Source of the DNA: an uncultured Planctomycetaceae bacterium
GTDB lineage: Bacteria; Planctomycetota; Planctomycetia; Planctomycetales; Planctomycetaceae
Assembly (NCBI GenBank): GCA_903858815.1
Contig: CAIOKE010000243.1
Coordinates: forward strand, 1-64,000
Direction: 5' to 3'
Length of the DNA: 64,000 nucleotides
Shown piece after piece: positions 1-9,545 of the stretch. Both the position numbers and the translations under genes were made by a program. Each line of letters starts with the position of its first letter. Positions within the stretch are counted from its first letter, which is position 1. The notes below the pieces were generated by a model. The model was not told the DNA's origin, did no database searches, and worked only from the letters and a program-made list of their open reading frames with translations.

Positions 1-5
1 GGGAT

Positions 6-160
6 GGCGAGGCTCCTGCCGAGCCGAACGGCCTGTACCCGCAGTACAGGCGAGGCGTCAGCGTGATCTGACGGGTGTTGTTGCTGGTCGTTCCCGAGCT
101 GGTGCTCGGGGGGCCCAGGGGAGTTCCCCCTGGGAGGGCGAGGCTCCTGCCGAGCCGAAG
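6..160 (+). repeat. Dispersed repeat cluster, copy A (three palindromic modules)
   Basis: Module 1 (GGCGAGGCTCCTGCCGAGCC) occurs at 6-25 and again at 137-156. Module 3 is a hairpin at 57-72 (GTCAG/CTGAC arms) followed by ACGGGTGTTG. Module 2 is a hairpin at 93-110 with arms CCCGAGC and GCTCGGG around a TGGT loop. The same modules recur at 327-424 and 61275-61372. Translated, module 1 gives an EGEAPAEP-like peptide that I recall as a frequent spurious peptide in planctomycete genomes. Repeat identity is seen directly; its mobility is inferred. Confidence 0.7.
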
Positions 161-326
161 TCAATTGTCCGTCTTCAGTTGTCGTTGTTCGCCCACAGCC
201 GCAGCCCCGTCATTCCTGCGTGGCCGTCTTTTGCCCAAACACAGCCGCGACGCGGCGCATGTTTGCCCGTCGCTCTGCCAGTCCGTGGGCTGATGACCAA
301 TACGAAAGGGGAGCCTCGGCATCGGC

Positions 327-424
327 ACCGAGCTGGTGCTCGGTGGTCGTAACATGGGCACCAGCCCGTGTCGTCCACCGCGTTCAAGCCCCCGAGGCGA
401 GTCGTTAGCGTAAGCTGACGGGTA
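327..424 (+). repeat. Dispersed repeat cluster, copy B
   Basis: A hairpin at 327-344 has arms ACCGAGC and GCTCGGT around a TGGT loop. A second hairpin at 404-419 has arms GTTAGC and GCTGAC around GTAA and is followed by GGGTATT. These correspond to modules 2 and 3 of copy A. The outer pair of module 2 is A-T here and C-G in copy A, a compensatory change that supports selection or recent spread of a structured element. Confidence 0.65.
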
Positions 425-652
425 TTATCGATTGCGTCTGAGCGGTTGTGTTTTTCGTGGCACGGAAGCAGTATCCGGTGCGTTTTTCACCAACCCCATC
501 GAACTGCGACCTGCAGCTGCGCAGATGATTTTTCGCTGAACCTGCATATGGGCGGTTCAGCAGCAGCAAGGGAGTTTAATCGCGTGGCTGGCCGTAGTGC
601 CTTTGGCTGGTGATGATGTTTTTGCGCAGCAGACACACGAACGACGCGGGGG

Positions 653-688
653 ACACGAGTCGGTTTGTGTCAGCAAACCGACTTGTGT
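653..688 (-). terminator. Long hairpin downstream of the heme protein gene
   Basis: The 15-base arms at 653-667 and 674-688 pair fully, with one G-T wobble, around a 6-base loop. The hairpin lies about 75 bases past the stop of the minus-strand gene ending at 762. There is no T-run after the stem on that strand, so it may act as an RNA-stabilising or factor-assisted terminator rather than a classical intrinsic one. Confidence 0.5.
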
Positions 689-761
689 GCACTGAACCAC
701 TCAGAATTCCGGACGGTTACGGGCCGATCAGGCATGCCGGGCTGCCCTTCTGCAGATCTTC

Positions 762-3599
762 TCAGGGCTGGAAGTTGGGGTGTCGAGGGTCACCCAGTGA
801 TTCCAGATAGGCCAGCAGATCAAGGATTTCGTCCTTTGAGAAGGTATTGAGCAGTCCGGTTGGCATTGGCGACGTGCGTGACAGTTCACGGTTCTCGATG
901 TCGGATTTCAGTACCGTGACGGTCTCTGGTGCCAGTGGATTGGGGCGCAGTACGATCTGTTGTTCATTTTCTTCGACGATCCGACCGATCACCACCTGTC
1001 CGGCTTTGGTTTCGATTGCCGTGTTCATGTATTGCTCGGACAGCACCTTTGAAGGTTCGGTCGAGGATTCCAGGAGATCCTGGCGTTTGAAACGTGTGGC
1101 AACTGCAGTCAGGTCTGGCCCGACGGCTCCACCTTTATCGCCGTAGCGATGACATGCACTGCACTGTGCCTGATAGAACACATCGCGACCGCGCTGGAAA
1201 CTACGCCCCTTGCCGACCAGAGCCAGTGAGGTTTGCAGATCGGCTGTCGTCCACTCCTGCACCAGTTTTCTGGAGCTGAGAGGTGGAGCGGGTTCCTGTT
1301 GATGCTGGGAACTGTATTCGGCGAGGACACTGCTGAGTGCGAGAATTTCGTCGGCCGTCAGCGTAAACTTGGCTTCTTCATGGGCATTGGCCATGAAGTT
1401 GGCATAGCTGGCCCCGTTGTTGAACGGGATACCGGCGTCTTTGAACCAGTTCAGTACTTCGGTGCTGTGCGTTGTGGAAGCCTTTCCGTTCCACCATTCA
1501 AGGTAGCTGCGACGCAGGTCCGGATTCCAGCCCTGTTTCTGATTTCGCAGCTGAACGATGCTGCTGATCTGCTCTTCCTGAGTTTCTGCGGTCTGCAGCA
1601 GTGCAATGGTGCGTGCGACCACATTGGGGGCGTTCATGGCGATCAGGATTTGTGAGAGTTCCCGATTGAGAGCCGCACTGGTGGCTGGATAGAGCTGGTC
1701 AATATCTGCCAGAATCAGTTTTGCAGTAGCCTCAGCGGGAACGCCGTGTCGAGCGATGGACACCTGAATCACTCGCAGCTTTTCCAGTAGTTGCTGTTCT
1801 GACAGCCCATGGGAAGGGATCGAGGTCAGTGCTTTCAGAGCTGCTGGCTGTGCTTCCTGAGTTCCGAGGCGAGCCAGTGCCAGAAGAGCGGTGAAAGCGG
1901 CGGTCGGGGACTTTTCTGCAAGTGCTCGGGCCTGCCATTCGCTGACGGGATTTCGTTCGACTGCAAGCCGCGCAGCGTAGCGGATATATCGATCAGAGCT
2001 GTTCAGGTGTGGCCATGCGACAGCCACGGTCTGCGGGTCTGGTCTGACGTTCAGGGATTCCAGTTTGTGTCGCAGTTCGCGATTACTGCGAGCGGTCTGA
2101 TCAGCCAGTTGTTCGACGGGCAGTGGAGCCGTTTTTTGAGGGCCCTGCCATGACACCCGGAACAGGCTGGCCTGAGTGCCTCGACCACCGATGGTGAAGT
2201 AGAGTGCCCCGTCGTCACCGATCAGGGCATCGGTCAGGTTGAGAGGCACACGAGGGCCTTTGCCACGCAGGGATTTGGGGGCTACGAAATTTTCAAAGCG
2301 ACCTGTATAGCTGGCACCATCCGGTTTCAGGTGGACCGCGATCAGGCGACCATAGGTCCAGTCGCAGATGTAGAAAGCCTGCTGGTATTCTTTCGGGAAT
2401 GCGGCCCCGGTTCCGAAGGTGACGCCGGTTGGACAGCCGATTCCGATGGTTGTGGTTTGTGGCAGGCCATCCGGGTAATACTGGGGCCATTTGGCAGTGC
2501 CCTCGCGGAAGCCGTTATCACCACCGCGAACGGAGTGAAAAACGTGTACCGGGCGATACCATGGAGTACCCCAGTCCCACTCCATATCGCTGTCCCAGCC
2601 GAAAAGTTCACCATCGGCATTAAAGGCGATGTCGTAGGTGTTGCGTTGCCCAGAGGAGAACAGTTCGATGTTTTTTCCATCCAGATCCATCCTTGCAATG
2701 TAGCCTCCGGGAGGTTTGGCACCGGCACCGAATCCATTGCCATCCTCCATGCGAGGCAGCGCGAGGTCATCGGCGTAGTTGCGGTGGGGGGACGTTTCTG
2801 TCAGATCCTGGGGCAGTCCGGTGAAGTTACCACAGACGGCGTAGAGCATGTTATCGGGGCCGAGGACAAGTCCGTGGGACCCGTGTTCACCGCCGCCGCC
2901 GCGCCATTCTCTGAGGAATTCGACATCGTCGTAGCTGTCGTTGCCTTTTGTGTCGCGGCACCGATACAGTGCAAATCCTCGACTGCCGGCTCCGCTGATA
3001 TACAGGGCGTCATTGATGAAGAGCATTCCCATGGTTTCGCTGACGGGAATACTGAGAATTTCCTGCTTGATCACTCGGCCTTCCTGCAGGGTTACGCGAG
3101 TAATGGGCTGTCCATTCTGGCCTCCCAGCAGCAGTCGACCTTTGGGATCTTTGGCCATGCAGATCCACGACCCATTGACCGAGGCGTCAGCCTGCAGGAC
3201 TTGTTCGATGGCAAAGCCCGGCAGGGTATCAAGGAATTCTGCGGGCCGTGAGTAATCAAGTGGTTTTGAGCCGTCAGCCGGACAGTAGAGGGCCTTGATG
3301 ATTACCAGTTCCTGTCCTGCCGGGGCGGCAATTTCAAGCCGGCCACCTTCACTGGTTTCGGCGACGTCCTGTTTGTCACCGATCCGGTATTCGACCTGCA
3401 GTTTCTTGGGCACGCCGGGGACGGTGTCGCCGAATGTCTGGTTGCTGGCGTCGATTGTCAGTCGATTGTCGCTGACAGCAGCGACAACTTTTGCCGTGAC
3501 ATCCGTCTTATCAGCAGCGGTGCAGAAGGCGGGCCACAGAACAGTGAAGACAACAGTCAACAGCAACGAGCAGCCGATGCGGCGGAGTGAACGTTTCAT
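762..3599 (-). CDS. PVC-type heme-binding beta-propeller/HEAT protein
   Basis: A 945-residue secreted protein with an N-terminal signal peptide (hydrophobic stretch about residues 9-28). The region after about residue 130 resembles the glucose/sorbosone dehydrogenase-like propeller of planctomycete 'membrane-bound dehydrogenase' proteins. A helical HEAT-like segment follows (about 500-700). The C-terminal PVC-type cytochrome c domain has CxxCH at 813-817, a VGPDL segment and a conserved tail. Family members are thought to act in periplasmic electron transfer or sugar oxidation; the substrate is unknown. The start at 3599 is the first Met before the signal peptide and has no clear ribosome binding site. 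It is monocistronic as far as visible, with a strong hairpin past its stop. Confidence 0.85.
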   Translation of the reverse strand: MKRSLRRIGCSLLLTVVFTVLWPAFCTAADKTDVTAKVVAAVSDNRLTIDASNQTFGDTVPGVPKKLQVEYRIGDKQDVAETSEGGRLEIAAPAGQELVIIKALYCPADGSKPLDYSRPAEFLDTLPGFAIEQVLQADASVNGSWICMAKDPKGRLLLGGQNGQPITRVTLQEGRVIKQEILSIPVSETMGMLFINDALYISGAGSRGFALYRCRDTKGNDSYDDVEFLREWRGGGGEHGSHGLVLGPDNMLYAVCGNFTGLPQDLTETSPHRNYADDLALPRMEDGNGFGAGAKPPGGYIARMDLDGKNIELFSSGQRNTYDIAFNADGELFGWDSDMEWDWGTPWYRPVHVFHSVRGGDNGFREGTAKWPQYYPDGLPQTTTIGIGCPTGVTFGTGAAFPKEYQQAFYICDWTYGRLIAVHLKPDGASYTGRFENFVAPKSLRGKGPRVPLNLTDALIGDDGALYFTIGGRGTQASLFRVSWQGPQKTAPLPVEQLADQTARSNRELRHKLESLNVRPDPQTVAVAWPHLNSSDRYIRYAARLAVERNPVSEWQARALAEKSPTAAFTALLALARLGTQEAQPAALKALTSIPSHGLSEQQLLEKLRVIQVSIARHGVPAEATAKLILADIDQLYPATSAALNRELSQILIAMNAPNVVARTIALLQTAETQEEQISSIVQLRNQKQGWNPDLRRSYLEWWNGKASTTHSTEVLNWFKDAGIPFNNGASYANFMANAHEEAKFTLTADEILALSSVLAEYSSQHQQEPAPPLSSRKLVQEWTTADLQTSLALVGKGRSFQRGRDVFYQAQCSACHRYGDKGGAVGPDLTAVATRFKRQDLLESSTEPSKVLSEQYMNTAIETKAGQVVIGRIVEENEQQIVLRPNPLAPETVTVLKSDIENRELSRTSPMPTGLLNTFSKDEILDLLAYLESLGDPRHPNFQP

Positions 3600-3722
3600 G
3601 CGGAATAACTCTGGGCAGAGGTGGGAATGGAGGCAAGGGACACACTGGCATATGCGAGGTATAGCGGAGGTCAGGACGGAAAGCGACTATGAATGGTTTC
3701 TGCATGAGGCAGCCGGCGAGTT

Positions 3723-6700
3723 TCAGGGGGTACGGACCTCGACCACATTGTCCTTCGGGGTCCTGTCGATGAGGATTAGAAACGGATCAATTCCGGCAGT
3801 TTCAGGACGTTCCTGAGTCTTGAAGGTGATGGAATTGCTGCCGGATTTCAGCAGATGCAGTTTCTGATACAGGGGTTCTCCAAACCTGCGTCCCCCCTGC
3901 GGCGCACTGAACGCGCCAACTTCGACGAATTGCTCGAAGGGAATGTCCTGTTCCCTGCCATCGCCATCCGACCTGATCTTGCGGCACTCGACCAGCAGCG
4001 TCACCTGCCACGTGTTGTCAGGCAGTTTCTGTGCAGTGGCGCTGCGAGTCTGGTTTTGAAAGAGGGTGATCTGATTGAAGAGTTCGTCAAGAACCTGATG
4101 GTGTTCAATGGGAGTCTGCTGTCTGAGTGATTCCAGCAGATCGAGTGATGTTGCGTAGGGTGGATTGCCGCCTCCGAATTTCTGCAGCAGGTTTCGCAGG
4201 GCTGTGTTGATGCGATCTTCACCAATCAGTTGCCTGAGGTGATACATGACGAGGCTGCCCCTCGAGTAGAAGAGGTGGCCCTGGTCAATACGTGATCTGG
4301 CCAGTGGGGGTTCTGAGTCCTCCTGAGCGAGGCGACTGCTGAGATAATGATTGGTGCGATGTTCGAGGAATCTGCGTGTGAACTCTGCGCCGAATTCCCG
4401 TTCAAAGACCATCATAGCCGTGTAGTCGGCCAGAGTTTCGAGGAGGACTTTGCCACCCTCGATGTCAGCTGGCAGTAATTGGTAACCCCACCACTGATGA
4501 GCAACCTCGTGCGACACCACGTAAAACGCTGTATTGAAGGACGCCGGATCCCTGAGATCAGATGTGAACCCACTGGATTCTGAGTAGGGCATGACGCCAG
4601 GGAAGGCGATTCCTCTGAGAGACTCAGAGTGGACTCGGGGGAACTCAAGAACGCGACAGAAGCTGAATTGATAGGGGCTGAAATTTCTGCTGCCATACTC
4701 AAGAGTTCGATGCATGCCAAGCATCATATCAGGCACATTCCACGCATGGTCGGGGTGGTAGTAAATTTCCGTGTCCACTCCATTCCAGACTTCGCGAGCA
4801 ACTTTGAATTGTGCTGAGAGGATCACGGGGTTGTGGACCGAGGGCGGATCCATCCGATAATGGAAATACTGGCGATCTTTCTGTCGCCATGTGTTCACGA
4901 GTGTCCCGGGTGCAACTGCGATCTGATCTGCCGCAGTGCCGATGACGGTTTCGAAACGAGTCAGGCGTCCGTATGGATCGAGCAATTGTCTTCTGCGGGC
5001 CTGTTGATCAGCAGGATCCAGCGACTGCTGAGACGATCGATCTTCAAGGTTGTGCGTCCGTCGCAGCGTTTTGCCCTGCAGTTCACCGGCACTGCGGTAG
5101 CCGATCAGCGTGAACTCATCTGGACTCAGAAATGAGCCGTTCGGCAGGACGAGTTTGTTTGAAATATACAATTCTGCTGCAGTTGGAGCGTAGTCCACTG
5201 ATGCTCGCAGGTGAATACGCTCACCTTTCAGTAGTGGGGGGTCCAGACGATAGATACTGCACATGAGTTCCGGGTAATCTTCCAGCAGATACCCGCGATC
5301 AATCCGGACAGTGGTGCGAAATCCTCTGCGAGTATTCAGGATGACTGTGGTTTGGGGTTCGGAGTCGGTGTTTTCGAGCGTCAGGTCGGTCTTCAGTTTG
5401 AAGGCGCGGCGATCAGGAAACAGGTCTATGTCATATGCAGCGCTGGTGACGACAGGGTGGGGAAGGTGTTCAAATCGCCTGCGAAGTAACTGCTCATACT
5501 GCGCTGCATGCGCGATATGCTCTTGTGCAGAAAACTGATGATCTGGCTGATTCAGGAGTAAGAACAGAATGTAGCCAGTTGTCAGAACACAGAGTGCACC
5601 GGCAGCGGGCTTCAGAGGGCCTGTGAGCCGATGGCGAATTTCTGTCAATCGCACGAGGTAAGCGCTGTCAACGCCACGTTTCCACAACAGGATTACGGCA
5701 GTGTGGAACAGTCCGAACAGCAGCAGGTTCCAGATACCTGTTGTCAGCAGTGATCTGAACCACGGCGCATAACCATGGAAGTCAGAATAGACGACCTGCG
5801 GAAACGCTCCGAAGACTGGCAGCACTCCCCCGTCCAGTATCGGCACCATCAGGGCTGATACTGAAGCCCCGCAAATCAGCAGCAGATACCCGGTGATTTT
5901 TCCCGGGGCGAGCGTTTGTACGAGCATAGCGGCAACAGCGATGCAACAGTACTCCCAGGTAACGGGGCCAAAAAGTGCAGAGAGATACACCGGAATCTGA
6001 AGGTGCCAGTAATCCCGTGTCGTCTGGCTGAGAATTCCCGTCAGGATTCCGATGAATGGCAGTATGAGGATTGAGAGCATGAGGGCCAGCAAACGCCCTG
6101 TTGGTATGACGACTGCAGAGTGAGGAAGACTGTCCATGATCTCGTGAAAGCGGGTATCACGGTCACGATGCACGAGAAGTCCGGCAGCGACCACGATGAA
6201 AAATCTGGTGGCTGTGTCGCTGGCTTCGATGATCTGATCAATAATGGCTGACGTGACAGGTAATGATCTTGTTTTGAACTCGTCGACGTCAAAGAAGAGT
6301 GGCAGGCACAGGAAATACAGGAAGTACATAGTCAGGATCATGAGCAGAGGGCTGAGGACGGTATGTCGAAGGTTGAAGAAGGTGACGTGCAGGAGTTTCA
6401 GCAGGCTGTCTGGCAGTAGTGCAGCAACCTGATCGAAGGCCGACGTTTCCATACGCAATCGTCGAACTCCGACTGTTCTGCGCCTGCTGTTCTCATCAGT
6501 GCTTTGCTCAGAGAACTTATATGTTCGGCAGGTGATCATCAGCACGGCACAACTTACGGAAATCCACAGTAGCCGATTCAGCAGCAGCGGGACGGTGAAT
6601 CCCACAACGCTGGTGGAACGTTCCTGGGCCGTCCAGTACCAGAAGTGCTGATAAAAGCCTATGTGTCCGTTGGGATCAAGGAGGGCTGCCAGTGCCTGAT

Positions 6701-7301
6701 AATCCCTGTCGATCAGCAGGTTCAGAATGAGTGAAATGGCATATGTCAGTGAAGCAAACAGCAGGATTGGAGTGTGAGCGTTTTTCAGTCGGAGAGTCAG
6801 TACAAATCCGCATGTGGTATACAGCAGTATGGTGGGTGCGCAGAACAGTATCAGGCCGTAGAGATGGGGCAGAAAACTGTTGGCAGTGAATTTTTCGTGG
6901 TCAATCCATGGGCTACAGGTGGCGAGGAGGAATCCAGCGAGGATGCCGAGGGCGGGCATGGTCGCGACAATCGCGGTGGCAGCGAATCTTCCAAGGAGCC
7001 ACGGAACTTCTGAGACTCCTGTGGAAAAGATGATTCCGGTTGTGCGGCAGGTGAAGTCCCGACTGGCGGCAAGTACAGCGACTGCCACAATCATGAGGTC
7101 GCACAAATCGCTGTAGAGGATGTAGTGGTTCTGGACGGCTATGGGGGAATTCAGGAATCGGGCGCCGAGGGGTGCGCGGATTCGGATGAATTCAGTGGTT
7201 AATGAGAGATATGTCAGAGTGAAAGTGAACAGCAGGCAGAGGGCAAGGAAACGACTGCGCATCCAGAATGCAAGTTCAAACAGAAATACGGTCCTGAACA
7301 T
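3723..7301 (-). CDS. ABC-2 permease fused to M1 aminopeptidase
   Basis: About 1192 residues. The first half contains many membrane segments in two ABC-2-like bundles. The second half is a large extracytoplasmic region with an M1 gluzincin site: HEVAH at about 931-935, QWWGY, and the third ligand Glu in LLETLADY. One more residue separates the zinc motif from this Glu than in classical M1 enzymes; I recall the same spacing in permease/M1 fusions. I chose ATG 7301 (MFRTVFLF) because it directly precedes the first membrane segment; ATG 7340, which overlaps the upstream stop, and ATG 7427 are alternatives. It lies just downstream of an ABC ATPase gene and is probably co-transcribed. Likely role: an exporter with a coupled surface peptidase; the cargo is unknown. 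Confidence 0.8.
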   Translation of the reverse strand: MFRTVFLFELAFWMRSRFLALCLLFTFTLTYLSLTTEFIRIRAPLGARFLNSPIAVQNHYILYSDLCDLMIVAVAVLAASRDFTCRTTGIIFSTGVSEVPWLLGRFAATAIVATMPALGILAGFLLATCSPWIDHEKFTANSFLPHLYGLILFCAPTILLYTTCGFVLTLRLKNAHTPILLFASLTYAISLILNLLIDRDYQALAALLDPNGHIGFYQHFWYWTAQERSTSVVGFTVPLLLNRLLWISVSCAVLMITCRTYKFSEQSTDENSRRRTVGVRRLRMETSAFDQVAALLPDSLLKLLHVTFFNLRHTVLSPLLMILTMYFLYFLCLPLFFDVDEFKTRSLPVTSAIIDQIIEASDTATRFFIVVAAGLLVHRDRDTRFHEIMDSLPHSAVVIPTGRLLALMLSILILPFIGILTGILSQTTRDYWHLQIPVYLSALFGPVTWEYCCIAVAAMLVQTLAPGKITGYLLLICGASVSALMVPILDGGVLPVFGAFPQVVYSDFHGYAPWFRSLLTTGIWNLLLFGLFHTAVILLWKRGVDSAYLVRLTEIRHRLTGPLKPAAGALCVLTTGYILFLLLNQPDHQFSAQEHIAHAAQYEQLLRRRFEHLPHPVVTSAAYDIDLFPDRRAFKLKTDLTLENTDSEPQTTVILNTRRGFRTTVRIDRGYLLEDYPELMCSIYRLDPPLLKGERIHLRASVDYAPTAAELYISNKLVLPNGSFLSPDEFTLIGYRSAGELQGKTLRRTHNLEDRSSQQSLDPADQQARRRQLLDPYGRLTRFETVIGTAADQIAVAPGTLVNTWRQKDRQYFHYRMDPPSVHNPVILSAQFKVAREVWNGVDTEIYYHPDHAWNVPDMMLGMHRTLEYGSRNFSPYQFSFCRVLEFPRVHSESLRGIAFPGVMPYSESSGFTSDLRDPASFNTAFYVVSHEVAHQWWGYQLLPADIEGGKVLLETLADYTAMMVFEREFGAEFTRRFLEHRTNHYLSSRLAQEDSEPPLARSRIDQGHLFYSRGSLVMYHLRQLIGEDRINTALRNLLQKFGGGNPPYATSLDLLESLRQQTPIEHHQVLDELFNQITLFQNQTRSATAQKLPDNTWQVTLLVECRKIRSDGDGREQDIPFEQFVEVGAFSAPQGGRRFGEPLYQKLHLLKSGSNSITFKTQERPETAGIDPFLILIDRTPKDNVVEVRTP

Positions 7302-7326
7302 TGTGGTGTCCACTGAACTAACGCGA

Positions 7327-8205
7327 TCAGTTGCGGCCATCTGGGGAGGTTTGCCAGAAGAAAAAAGTCTCGAGATCCGCCTCGCAGGGCATGAAATCGC
7401 CGTCGGGTTGTGTGTCTGAAAAGACAACGATCTCGGTGCGGCCCATGAGTTGTCGTGTGGACAGCACCTGAAACAGTTGGCGACTTTGAGGCAGATCAGC
7501 GATATGGATGGATTTTTTCCAGATTCTGGACTTTAAGCGGCTGACAGCATCCGCCGTAGGACCCGCATAGAGTATGCGACCGCAGTCAATGACGGCCATG
7601 TTCGGGCACAACTGCTGAATGTCATGCACAAGGTGTGTCGAGAGGATTACGACCGCCTGTTCTGAGATTGCGACGAGCATGTCACAGAAGCGATTACGTT
7701 CGGTCGGGTCAAGTCCCGCAGTCGGTTCGTCGACAATCAGCAGGCGCGGGTTGCCAAGTAACGCCTGTGCAATGCCGAAACGTCGCTTCATCCCTCCAGA
7801 AAACGTCTCGACCGCCCTGTTTCGGTCATTGTAGAGTTGTACCTGTTGCAGCATTGCGGTGACTGCATCGCGACGAGAGCGTGGATCTGTCATTCCCTTG
7901 AGAGTGGCAATGTGATTCAGGAGATCGAGAGCTGAGGTTCGAGGGTAAACACCGAAATCCTGTGGCAGGTAGCCCAGCAGACTGCGAATCAGCGGCTTTT
8001 GTTGCAGTACATTGATCTCGTTAAAAAAAATGTCCCCGGAGTCCGGGTTCTGCAGTGTCGCCAGTATTCGCATCAATGTCGATTTTCCAGCACCGTTTGA
8101 GCCGAGCAGTCCAAATAATCCGGCTGGGATCTGCAGGCTGACGTTATCCAGTGCCTTGATGCCACACTGATAATTCTTACACAGCCGATCGATGCGCAGC
8201 AGCAT
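7327..8205 (-). CDS. ABC transporter ATP-binding protein
   Basis: A 292-residue cytoplasmic ATPase with Walker A GSNGAGKST near residue 35, signature FSGGMKRR, Walker B LLIVDEPTAGLD and switch His in LSTHLV. The order and spacing fit the drug/NatA-type exporters that pair with ABC-2 permeases. Its partner is the permease/M1 fusion that follows immediately; the coding regions meet or overlap around 7301-7340, depending on the permease start. The C-terminal about 60 residues are a variable extension typical of this subfamily. No membrane segment is present. Confidence 0.9.
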   Translation of the reverse strand: MLLRIDRLCKNYQCGIKALDNVSLQIPAGLFGLLGSNGAGKSTLMRILATLQNPDSGDIFFNEINVLQQKPLIRSLLGYLPQDFGVYPRTSALDLLNHIATLKGMTDPRSRRDAVTAMLQQVQLYNDRNRAVETFSGGMKRRFGIAQALLGNPRLLIVDEPTAGLDPTERNRFCDMLVAISEQAVVILSTHLVHDIQQLCPNMAVIDCGRILYAGPTADAVSRLKSRIWKKSIHIADLPQSRQLFQVLSTRQLMGRTEIVVFSDTQPDGDFMPCEADLETFFFWQTSPDGRN

Positions 8206-8300
8206 TCAGTGGCTATCCTGACTTCCGTGGGTGTCGGTTTCGTTGATGATTATGTTAGATTTCGCAGACGGGAAAGCAACAGGAGAATCAGATTCCGCCG

Positions 8301-9545
8301 TCAGATCTGTGGCAGTGCGTTCAGCAGAAAACTGGACTGTTCAGACCGCAGTTCGGCTCTGGACTTCAGCGTACGTGCCCGGCGTATCCACCAGAGCCAT
8401 GGATGGGGTTCAGAAATTCGAATTTGAAACTGAAGGTCTGACGGACACTGCCGCAGCAGGGCATCGATCACGCCGGCCTGAAAACGGTCTTCGGGCACGA
8501 GGGGGCTGGCAGTCGCTGCCAGAGACATGCGATCGAGTCCCAAAGGCTGCCATCCGTCGATGATTGTGGTGCTGAGCCATGGCTGCAGGTAAGCGGGAAG
8601 GCGTTCGCTCTCGTCGCGCCGGATCCACAGCTGCCACGACTCCGGACGGCTGGAATACAACTGCCAGGACGGCCAGTTATCAGCGAGGCCAAACAGACCA
8701 GACAAGGCAAACAACCACAGAATTCCGCCTGGGACCCATCGCAGAAGCCGCTGTTTTGCCGTTTCGTCACCCATTTTGTCCAGCTGTGCAGCAGATCTCC
8801 TGGGAGCCGTGATTGCCAGCAGCGGCGCCAATAACAGCAGTTGCAGGTTCCACAGCAGCACCGCCGAGTGATGGCGCAGGCCGAATGGTCCCAGCGCGGC
8901 AAGCAGTGGCAGATGAACTGCGACAGCCATTGCTGCAGCAACTTGTGGATATCGGCCGGCACCCAGCAGCGTCAGTCCCGCAAGGATTTCGAAACCACTG
9001 GCCAGATGGCAGCAGCAGCGGAGGGTTTCCACAGTGACTGCATCAGGTCCGACAAACGACAAGAGCTGTCGTACGATCATTCCTGCCGGCCCCTGCTCCG
9101 GAAACTCTGTCAGGCGTGACAGTCCGGAGCAGACATAAATGGTGGCGATCGCGGACTGCAGGCATATCAGGGGTTGCGACAGCAGGCTGCTGGCAAGTGT
9201 CAGCAGAAACAACCAGTGCCATGCCTGCAGGCAGTGTTGATTCAGCAGCACCGGCAGACAGGCAGTGGCGAGGCAAAGCAGAATGGTGCGGCGACAGGCG
9301 TTGGTTGATCTTACAAAGCCGCCGGCCAGCAGCAGGCACCCCGCAGCGAGGACGCAGGCTGCCCCTGTCAGTATCTGATGGGGCAGCCATACGGCAATCA
9401 GCGGGACTCGTGGAAAACTGTCGGGGTACAGCCACAGTTTCCACGTCGCGGCCATCAGCAGTAGCTGAAAAACGGATGCAAGTCGAACGATGGAGCGGGC
9501 CAGTGCGGGCTCGGAAACGAGCTGCAGTCGGCGGAAAACACTCAT
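8301..9545 (-). CDS. Multi-pass membrane protein of unknown function
   Basis: About 414 residues with roughly eight to nine hydrophobic helices in the first 270 residues and a soluble C-terminal part of about 130 residues. The spacing and the segment around SGLSRL and LLWNLQL recall HTTM/DoxX-like membrane proteins, but I cannot assign a family firmly. I chose ATG 9545 because its ATGA overlaps the stop of the upstream gene; a GTG at 9554 is an alternative. It is the third gene of a tightly coupled minus-strand operon with the double receiver-like protein and the DapA-like lyase. Confidence 0.7.
   Translation of the reverse strand: MSVFRRLQLVSEPALARSIVRLASVFQLLLMAATWKLWLYPDSFPRVPLIAVWLPHQILTGAACVLAAGCLLLAGGFVRSTNACRRTILLCLATACLPVLLNQHCLQAWHWLFLLTLASSLLSQPLICLQSAIATIYVCSGLSRLTEFPEQGPAGMIVRQLLSFVGPDAVTVETLRCCCHLASGFEILAGLTLLGAGRYPQVAAAMAVAVHLPLLAALGPFGLRHHSAVLLWNLQLLLLAPLLAITAPRRSAAQLDKMGDETAKQRLLRWVPGGILWLFALSGLFGLADNWPSWQLYSSRPESWQLWIRRDESERLPAYLQPWLSTTIIDGWQPLGLDRMSLAATASPLVPEDRFQAGVIDALLRQCPSDLQFQIRISEPHPWLWWIRRARTLKSRAELRSEQSSFLLNALPQI

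Larger units (their letters stand above)
1..761. other. Non-coding region with dispersed palindromic repeats
   Basis: No convincing gene is visible here; the short open frames are not consistent with any family I recognise. The left part (about 1-430) carries several copies of short dispersed palindromic modules listed separately. The right part carries a strong hairpin at 653-688 downstream of the minus-strand heme protein gene. The rest, about 430-640, shows nothing I can name. Confidence 0.6.

Noticed and set aside
6-430. CRISPR array at the left end
   Set aside because: The repeats are irregularly spaced, of three different kinds and self-complementary, unlike regular CRISPR units; no cas genes are present.
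7302-7427. Longer N-terminus for the permease/M1 fusion
   Set aside because: The extra residues lie inside the ATPase coding region, are polar and precede the natural membrane start at MFRTVFLF.
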